NCBI RefSeq assembly: GCF_004307995.1
Contig: NZ_SIRE01000018.1
Coordinates: 1 to 64,000, forward strand
Direction: 5' to 3'
Source: Paenibacillus thalictri
Lineage (GTDB): Bacteria > Bacillota > Bacilli > Paenibacillales > NBRC-103111
DNA length: 64,000 nt
In this document: in pieces, positions 58,748-64,000 of the stretch
How the letters are laid out: each line of letters starts with the position of its first letter
How positions within the stretch are numbered: position 1 is the first letter of the stretch
The notes under the pieces: model-generated
Database searches by the model: none
Seen by the model: only the letters and a program-made list of their open reading frames with translations
Told to the model about the DNA's origin: nothing
Translations under genes and position numbers: made by a program

Positions 58748-60295
58748 TTGAACTCAGCTATGCGCAGCGCCTTTATTGATATCGGTTCCAATACGATCAG
58801 ACTCGTCATCTATGAACAGAATCCGTCCGGCGCTTTCCATGTTATTCACGAATGCAAGGAATCGGCGCGGCTTAGCCAGAAGATCGGGGACGATCAGGTG
58901 TTCACGGCCAAAATGATCGACGGGATCGTCCGAATCTTGCTGCAGTTTAAGGAGATATGCAAAGCTTATGAGGCAGCCGGCATTCGCGCTGTCGCTACGG
59001 CTGCGATCCGGAACGCCGCCAATACGCAGGACATTATCGCCGAACTGAAGAACCGGACCGGAATCACCGTTGAGCTGCTCTCCGGGGCGGATGAAGCACG
59101 AATCGGGTTTATCGGCGTCATACATACGCTGGACATTGACAGCGGCATTTTGATCGATATCGGGGGAGGCAGCACCGAAGTTTCCGTATTTCGCAATCGC
59201 CGGCTGCTGAACAGCGTTTCGTTCCCTTTCGGAGCTGTGAATACGGCAAAACGCTTTGCCGTTGACGGAGTTCTTTCGGCTGCTGCAATGAACGGGATCA
59301 AGTCAATGGTAACCAAGGCGCTGGAGGAACATCCGTGGCTTCAAGAGCATCACGGCCTGCCGCTGATCGGCCTTGGCGGCACGATCCGCAGCTTGTGCAA
59401 AATCAGTCAACGCCGCAGCAAATACTCGCTTCCGCTGACTCATCACTATATGATGAAAGCAGCCGAAGTCGATGAAATATATGCTTCGTTAGGCGTTATG
59501 TCCGCGGAGAAACGAAAGAAAGTCGACGGCTTGTCCAAGGACCGCTACGACATTATCATCCCGGGCCTTGCGATCCTTCACAGCTTGTTTCATGCCGCGC
59601 GCGCCTCTCATTATATTGTCAGCGGTTCAGGTCTGCGGGACGGGTTATTTTTCGAAAGTCATCCGCCGGACGAGCGTCTGTCGATTGCCGAGCGCAGCGC
59701 CAGAAATCTGCTGCTGCTCCATAATGCCGCGCCTTTGCCGCATGCGGAGCGTGTCAGCGGTTATACCGCCATTTTATTTGACGCATTGCAGGACAAGCAC
59801 GGACTACCGCCGCGTTATCGTCTCCTGGCTTCCGTGACAGCGCTGCTTTACCGCATCGGGGTAGCCGTGAACTATTACAAGTTTCCGGTTCATTCCGCTT
59901 ATCTTATCGCCCATTCACGGCTCGACGGCATCACACACCGCGAAACGCTGCTGTGCTCGCTGGCTGCCGATTATAAAACGAAAAAACGCACCCATCAATC
60001 TTATTTAAAACATAAAGATATTTTGCAGGAGCCGGATCTTGAACGGATCGCCCGGTTGGGAAGCCTTATTCAGCTCGCCGCGGCGCTTGATTGCGGACAT
60101 ACGATGACCGTCGAGGAGATGACTGCCTTAGCGGACAACAAAAAGCTGAATATCCGCCTGAAAGCCAAACAAACCCCCGCACTCGAAATTCGAGCAGCGG
60201 AGGCGCTGAGTAAAGATTTTAAAAAGATGTGGGGGTTGTCTCTTGTGATTCATGCCGATCCGCTCGAGCATGACCGCCATGTTTCCATGAGCTGA
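58748..60295 (+). CDS. ppx: Ppx/GppA exopolyphosphatase
   Basis: This roughly 515-residue phosphatase of the actin-like ASKHA fold removes terminal phosphate from polyphosphate or pppGpp. Motifs: AFIDIGSNTIRLVIYE (phosphate 1), GADEARIGFIGV, GILIDIGGGSTEVSVF (phosphate 2), GLGGTIRSL, and VSGSGLRDGLFF. The C-terminal half is an HD-like helical region (RYRLLASVTALLYRIGVAV). The start is uncertain: TTG at 58748 (9 nt after GGGAGA) or ATG at 58760. It converges on ppk, and the two coding ends overlap by 77 bp. Confidence 0.9.
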   Translation: MNSAMRSAFIDIGSNTIRLVIYEQNPSGAFHVIHECKESARLSQKIGDDQVFTAKMIDGIVRILLQFKEICKAYEAAGIRAVATAAIRNAANTQDIIAELKNRTGITVELLSGADEARIGFIGVIHTLDIDSGILIDIGGGSTEVSVFRNRRLLNSVSFPFGAVNTAKRFAVDGVLSAAAMNGIKSMVTKALEEHPWLQEHHGLPLIGLGGTIRSLCKISQRRSKYSLPLTHHYMMKAAEVDEIYASLGVMSAEKRKKVDGLSKDRYDIIIPGLAILHSLFHAARASHYIVSGSGLRDGLFFESHPPDERLSIAERSARNLLLLHNAAPLPHAERVSGYTAILFDALQDKHGLPPRYRLLASVTALLYRIGVAVNYYKFPVHSAYLIAHSRLDGITHRETLLCSLAADYKTKKRTHQSYLKHKDILQEPDLERIARLGSLIQLAAALDCGHTMTVEEMTALADNKKLNIRLKAKQTPALEIRAAEALSKDFKKMWGLSLVIHADPLEHDRHVSMS

Positions 60296-62363
60296 TCTTC
60301 ATAGCCGCAAATTGGCTGCGAAGCAGCTCTTCTTTTTGCTCTACACGCGTGTACAACCCGTTGGATTGAAGCAGACGGGCCTTGACGTTATCGTGCAGGC
60401 TCAGCTTCAAAATACGGGTCAGAATGCGCTGAAGCTTCTTATCGAATACCGGACAGAGCAGCTCGATGCGCCGCGTCAGGTTGCGTGTCATCCAATCGGC
60501 GCTGGATATGTACACTTCCGACTCTCCGCCGTTCTCGAAGTACATGAGCCGCGAATGCTCCAGGAAACGATCCACAACGCTGCGCACCGTAATCCTGTCG
60601 CTGAGTCCCGGCACTCCCGGACGCAAACAGCACACCCCGCGGACAATCAAGTCGATATGCACCCCGGCCTGGGAAGCGGCGTACAGCTCGTCGACCATTT
60701 CCTGGTTGGAGACCGAGTTCATTTTGGCGATGATATGAGCTTTTTTCCCGGCGAGGGCATGTTCCGCTTCCCGGCGTATCAGCGAAAACAGCTTGTCCTT
60801 CATGTCTGTCGGCGCGACGGCAAACGCCTGCCAATCATGCGGGGCCGAATACCCCGTAATTTCGTTAAATAGCGCCGAGGCGTCTTCACCAATCACGGAA
60901 TGGGCCGTAAGCAGCCCCACGTCGGTGTACAGTCTGGCCGTGCTGTCGTTATAATTGCCTGTGCCCACATGCACATACCGGCGTAAGCCTTCCTCCTCTT
61001 GACGGACGATAAGCGTAATTTTGGCATGTGTTTTCAAACCGACAAGACCGTAGACGACATGGCAGCCTGCTTGCTCCAGCTTGCGCGCCCAAGCGATGTT
61101 CCGTTCCTCGTCGAACCGCGCTTTCAGCTCTACGACAACCGTAACCTGCTTGCCGGATTCGGCTGCCCTGGCCAGAGCTTGAATCATCGGCGAATTGCCG
61201 CTGACCCGGTACAATGTCATTTTGATCGCAAGCACCTGCGGATCGTAAGCTGCCTGACAGATGAAATCGGTAATTGCGTCAAACGACTCGTACGGATGAT
61301 ACAGCAGCACATCCGATTGCCTGATCCTTTCGAACATATCATCGGTTTCTTCGAATTCCTGCGGATATTCCGGTTCGATCGGTTCGTATTTCAAGTGCTC
61401 ACTTCGCGGCAGCGCTCCAGCCAGCTTCATGCAATACGTCAAATCAAGCGGGCCGTCAATTTCGAAAATGTGCTCCGATATTTCGAACTCGTCTTTCAAC
61501 TGCTCCAGCGCATAAGGATGAATGCCTTCCTGCACTTCCAGCCGGACCGGGGCCCCCCATCTTCTGCGGCGCAGCTCCTTTTCGATTTCCTCCAGCAGGT
61601 CTTCCGCGCCTTCTTCGTTTAAGGTCAAATCCGCATTGCGCGTAATGCGGAAGCCGTGTACGGCGACAGGGATATATCCGCTGAACAAAGTCTGGATATG
61701 CTGGGTAATCAAATCTTCCATTAAAATATATTCCTGCTTCTTGCTGTTTGTCCGAGCCGGAACGAGAATATACCGCGATAAGTTGGAAGGCACCTTAACG
61801 ATTGCAAAATAAGCATCCTCGTCATCGTGTTCTTCGCCTTCACGATCCAATATGACCGCCAAATACAGCGCCTGCGAATGAACAAGCGGAAAAGGCCGGC
61901 TCTGGTCCACCGCCATCGGGGTAAGCACCGGAAAAATAATATCGTGATAATACGCATCCATCGTCTTTTTCTGCGATGCGTTCAAGCTTTCGTAATCTGT
62001 GTAAATAATGCCTTCCCTGGCCAGTACCCGGGAAATTTCGCGGAATGCCTTGTACTGCTCCGAAACCATCTTGGCAGTACGCTTCATAATCCGCTTAAAC
62101 AGGCCGGCCGGAGTGTAGCCGGTAAAATCTTTTTTGGTGTAACCCGCTTTCAATTGATCTTTCACACCTGCGACACGGACGCTCATAAATTCGTCCAGAT
62201 TGGAAGACACGATAGAAATAAACTTCATCCGCTCCAGCAGCGGGGTGCTCTGGTCTTGCGCTTCCTCCAGTACACGCCAGTTGAATTCGATCCAGCTTAA
62301 ATCGCGGTTAATATAAATCGACGGCGACTCCCGGGGTACATGCTCTTTTACCGCGTTGGTCAT
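60219..62363 (-). CDS. ppk: Polyphosphate kinase PPK1
   Basis: The 714-residue enzyme reversibly polymerises ATP gamma-phosphate into polyphosphate. The N-terminal domain (YINRDLSWIEFNWRVLEEA), the head domain and the two PLD-like C-terminal domains are all visible. Catalytic histidines are in VYGLVGLKTHAKITLIVR (autophosphorylated His) and DRFLEHSRLMYFENGG; MTLYRVSGNSPMIQALARAA and YVHVGTGNYND are conserved. The start is the ATG at 62363 behind TGGAGG, not the GTG 18 codons upstream. It is paired with ppx, giving synthesis and degradation side by side. Confidence 0.94.
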   Translation of the reverse strand: MTNAVKEHVPRESPSIYINRDLSWIEFNWRVLEEAQDQSTPLLERMKFISIVSSNLDEFMSVRVAGVKDQLKAGYTKKDFTGYTPAGLFKRIMKRTAKMVSEQYKAFREISRVLAREGIIYTDYESLNASQKKTMDAYYHDIIFPVLTPMAVDQSRPFPLVHSQALYLAVILDREGEEHDDEDAYFAIVKVPSNLSRYILVPARTNSKKQEYILMEDLITQHIQTLFSGYIPVAVHGFRITRNADLTLNEEGAEDLLEEIEKELRRRRWGAPVRLEVQEGIHPYALEQLKDEFEISEHIFEIDGPLDLTYCMKLAGALPRSEHLKYEPIEPEYPQEFEETDDMFERIRQSDVLLYHPYESFDAITDFICQAAYDPQVLAIKMTLYRVSGNSPMIQALARAAESGKQVTVVVELKARFDEERNIAWARKLEQAGCHVVYGLVGLKTHAKITLIVRQEEEGLRRYVHVGTGNYNDSTARLYTDVGLLTAHSVIGEDASALFNEITGYSAPHDWQAFAVAPTDMKDKLFSLIRREAEHALAGKKAHIIAKMNSVSNQEMVDELYAASQAGVHIDLIVRGVCCLRPGVPGLSDRITVRSVVDRFLEHSRLMYFENGGESEVYISSADWMTRNLTRRIELLCPVFDKKLQRILTRILKLSLHDNVKARLLQSNGLYTRVEQKEELLRSQFAAMKISSWKHGGHARADRHESQETTPTSF

Positions 62364-62515
62364 GGAAACCTCCACTAATTTTGAGACGATAACCGACAGG
62401 TCTCGACGTTTTTTCACAAGCTTCGCTTTTATTTTACTATGGCAGCTTCAAGGCTTGGCGTTAAGTTTATGTAAACGATTATGAAAATGAATGAAAAATC
62501 CGATTCCCCGAGCAT

Positions 62516-62911
62516 CTACCATCGCTTGAACATATGCACCTGGCCGTTTGCGATTTTTTTGCGGATATAAGCAAGCACAAGGGCTTTAAAAAAGGGGCGG
62601 GTCAGCGGAAATACGAGCAAAAATCCGACGATATCGGTAAAAAATCCGGGAGACATGAGCAGTACCCCGCCGGCAAAAATACAGATTCCTTCGACAATCG
62701 AGTCTCCTGGAATTTGCCCCTGCCTCAGTTGAACTTGCGCATACTCCCATACCCGGCGCGCTTCCCTTCTGGCAATAAAAGCGCCGACAAATCCGGTCAG
62801 CAGCAGCAGGGCGACCGTTTCCCACGCCCCGATGATTTTGCCGACGGTAATGACACCCCAAATTTCAATCGCAGGTACTATGATCATTAACGCAACCAGT
62901 GCCTTAAACAT
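62516..62911 (-). CDS. fxsA: FxsA family membrane protein
   Basis: The 131-residue protein has about three or four hydrophobic segments: FKALVALMIIVPAIEIWGVI, WETVALLLLTGFVGAFIARREA and GICIFAGGVLLMSPGFFTDIVGFLLVFP. The last contains the FxsA hallmark LLMSPGFFTDIVGFLL. FxsA of E. coli suppresses F-plasmid exclusion of phage T7; the normal role is unknown. The start is the ATG at 62911 (GGGAGC upstream), overlapping the thioesterase end by 8 bp. Confidence 0.92.
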   Translation of the reverse strand: MFKALVALMIIVPAIEIWGVITVGKIIGAWETVALLLLTGFVGAFIARREARRVWEYAQVQLRQGQIPGDSIVEGICIFAGGVLLMSPGFFTDIVGFLLVFPLTRPFFKALVLAYIRKKIANGQVHMFKRW

Positions 62912-63386
62912 CGGTTTCGCTCCCTTTTTCTTTGTTCGCATTCAACAAAGCAAACAAATCCGGCGCTTCCTTATCGATACGCTGCGGCTTCCAGTTCCTT
63001 CCGACCCATACATGCCGGGTGCCGCCGCTGACAAGCAATTCCCCTTCCTTGCCGATCTCCGCATCCGCGATCCGAATCGCCGAATCTTGAACGGCAGGCA
63101 ACCGCCTGATTTCCGAAGCGAACTCCAAGCGCACATTCGAATGGCTGACGATCCGCGTATAGATGCCAACTACATCGTCGTAACGCGCAGGTTGTCTGAA
63201 AGCCATGTTCGCCTCGGTTACAGGCAGCAGCAGCCCCCGCTCCTCCAGCGACTGATAAGTCATGCCCAACGCCCGGATGAGCTCGGTACGCCCAATCTCA
63301 AACCAGTTCAAATAATTGGCATGATAGACGACGCCCATTTGGTCCGTTTCCTGATAACGCACCCGTATCGTATGCTTGTGCCACAT
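62904..63386 (-). CDS. Acyl-CoA thioesterase, YbgC/4-hydroxybenzoyl-CoA type
   Basis: The 160-residue hotdog-fold thioesterase has the catalytic signature RYQETDQMGVVYHANYLNWFE (YbgC-type Asp replaced by Glu/Asp-Gln in the DxMGxVYxxNY pattern). It forms a two-gene unit with fxsA downstream of pyk, an arrangement common in Bacillales. AAGGAGG precedes the ATG. The acyl substrate is unknown. Confidence 0.91.
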   Translation of the reverse strand: MWHKHTIRVRYQETDQMGVVYHANYLNWFEIGRTELIRALGMTYQSLEERGLLLPVTEANMAFRQPARYDDVVGIYTRIVSHSNVRLEFASEIRRLPAVQDSAIRIADAEIGKEGELLVSGGTRHVWVGRNWKPQRIDKEAPDLFALLNANKEKGSETDV

Positions 63387-63469
63387 GCGCTGTCCTCCTT
63401 ATGAAAATGGGGGGGCAAAACTTGCCGTCCCCCAGGCTGCTGAAAAGTGAAATCGCTCACCCTTCTTAC

Positions 63470-63506
63470 AAAAAAAGAGCGAAACCGGAAATCCCGCTTC
63501 ACTCTT
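63470..63506 (-). terminator. Terminator of pyk
   Basis: AGAGTGAAGCGGG/CCGGTTTCGCTCT stem followed by TTTTTTTG on the minus strand, about 35 nt past the pyk stop. Confidence 0.88.
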
Positions 63507-63537
63507 TTATGCTTACACCGTATAACCAAACAGCCGT

Positions 63538-64000
63538 TTACAGCACTCTTGAACGACCGGAATAAATGACGCCGACTTCTGGATAAATCGACACTTCCGT
63601 GCCATCCGGAATCAGCTCCAGCACGCGATCGACGCCGACGATAACCGGTTTGCCCAGACTCAGGCCAACTACTGCAGCATGCGAGGTGATGCCGCCCGCC
63701 TCGGTAATCAAAGCCGCCGCCTTCTCGATGGCCGGGATGTAGTCCTTGTCCGTCGATACGACGACCAGAATGGATCCTTCGTTTACTCTTTCGATCGCTT
63801 CCTGCGCGCTTTTGGCAACAACCACTTTGCCTGTCGCTGTCTGCGTTCCGATGCCTTGGCCTTTGGCGATCATTTCGCCGATATGGTGCACCTTGATCAG
63901 ATTTGTCGTTCCGGAGCGGCCAACCGGCACTCCTGCCGTAATAACGACCAGATCGCCAAGGCTTACATGGCCTGTTTTTACCGCACTGTCAACAGCCGCT
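63538..64000 (-). CDS. pyk: Pyruvate kinase, C-terminal part (truncated by window edge)
   Basis: The visible 154 residues contain the end of the pyruvate kinase C-domain (AGVPVGRSGTTNLIKVHHIG) and the extra C-terminal PEP-utiliser-like domain of Bacillus-type enzymes (GITSHAAVVGLSLGKPVIVG, with the conserved TSHAA His segment). The protein ends at SGRSRVL. The N-terminal catalytic part lies beyond position 64000. The extra domain is characteristic of Bacillales and supports the host assignment. Confidence 0.93.
   Translation of the reverse strand, partial: AAVDSAVKTGHVSLGDLVVITAGVPVGRSGTTNLIKVHHIGEMIAKGQGIGTQTATGKVVVAKSAQEAIERVNEGSILVVVSTDKDYIPAIEKAAALITEAGGITSHAAVVGLSLGKPVIVGVDRVLELIPDGTEVSIYPEVGVIYSGRSRVL

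Noticed and set aside
62468..62485. cre site upstream of ppk (TGTAAACGATTATG)
   Set aside because: The invariant CA end is missing, so it has two mismatches in conserved positions.

Overview
The window looks like chromosomal DNA of a Paenibacillus-type endospore-forming Firmicute. The evidence is strong GGAGG-type ribosome binding sites, the Bacillales gene run pyk - thioesterase - fxsA - ppk, the TCA run citZ - icd - mdh, a pyruvate kinase with the Bacillus-type PEP-utiliser C-terminal domain, a YheC/YheD spore-coat ATP-grasp protein, S-layer-homology debris and LplB/LplC-type sugar importers without their own ATPase. Almost all genes lie on the minus strand. I see no rRNA, tRNA, CRISPR array or intact transposase.

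Layout. 1-1430: a GC-rich tandem array with a roughly 100-bp period, then a possible small minus-strand gene. 1429-2085: a YheC/YheD-like gene. 2322-12155 and 12507-25477: two consecutive minus-strand transcription units that together look like a glycan-utilisation regulon. The first carries an AraC-type membrane regulator, two permeases, a sugar-binding lipoprotein, a YhcH/EbgC-like protein, an HpcH/HpaI aldolase and a large glycoside hydrolase. The second carries a ROK regulator, a tandem-duplicated deoxyhypusine-synthase-like protein, a HAD phosphatase, two GH38 alpha-mannosidases, a PfkB kinase and a sulfatase. Each unit contains one copy of the same large imperfect palindrome. 25602-27755: a terminator whose loop carries an internally deleted IS3-like remnant, a Gfo/Idh/MocA oxidoreductase and a frameshifted SLH fragment.

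27755-37505: a diguanylate cyclase, a phoR-phoP pair with a Pho-box-like triple repeat between the genes, class I fumarase, a polysaccharide deacetylase, a divergent HxlR/azoreductase pair and a YfbR-type nucleotidase. 37601-44896: a complete nikABCDE-like nickel importer followed by two SAM methyltransferases and preceded by a GNAT gene. 45164-52929: a small membrane protein, a TetR-RND (YerO-SwrC-like) pair with two palindromic operators, a secreted GON/Ig-like/dockerin-like protein and an SDR oxidoreductase. 53027-53665: a second tandem array that shares its leader and hairpin layout with the first. 53746-57452: mdh, icd, citZ. 57823-64000: a DUF1906 protein, convergent overlapping ppx and ppk, fxsA, a thioesterase and the 3' part of pyk.

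How the genes appear to work together. In the glycan regulon neither the glycosidases nor the sulfatase has a signal peptide. Oligosaccharides are therefore probably imported whole, by an ABC importer using a shared MsmX-type ATPase, and then desulfated and demannosylated in the cytosol. The most novel points are this locus and its duplicated deoxyhypusine-synthase-like protein, the two covarying palindromic elements inside it, and the pair of related hairpin arrays.
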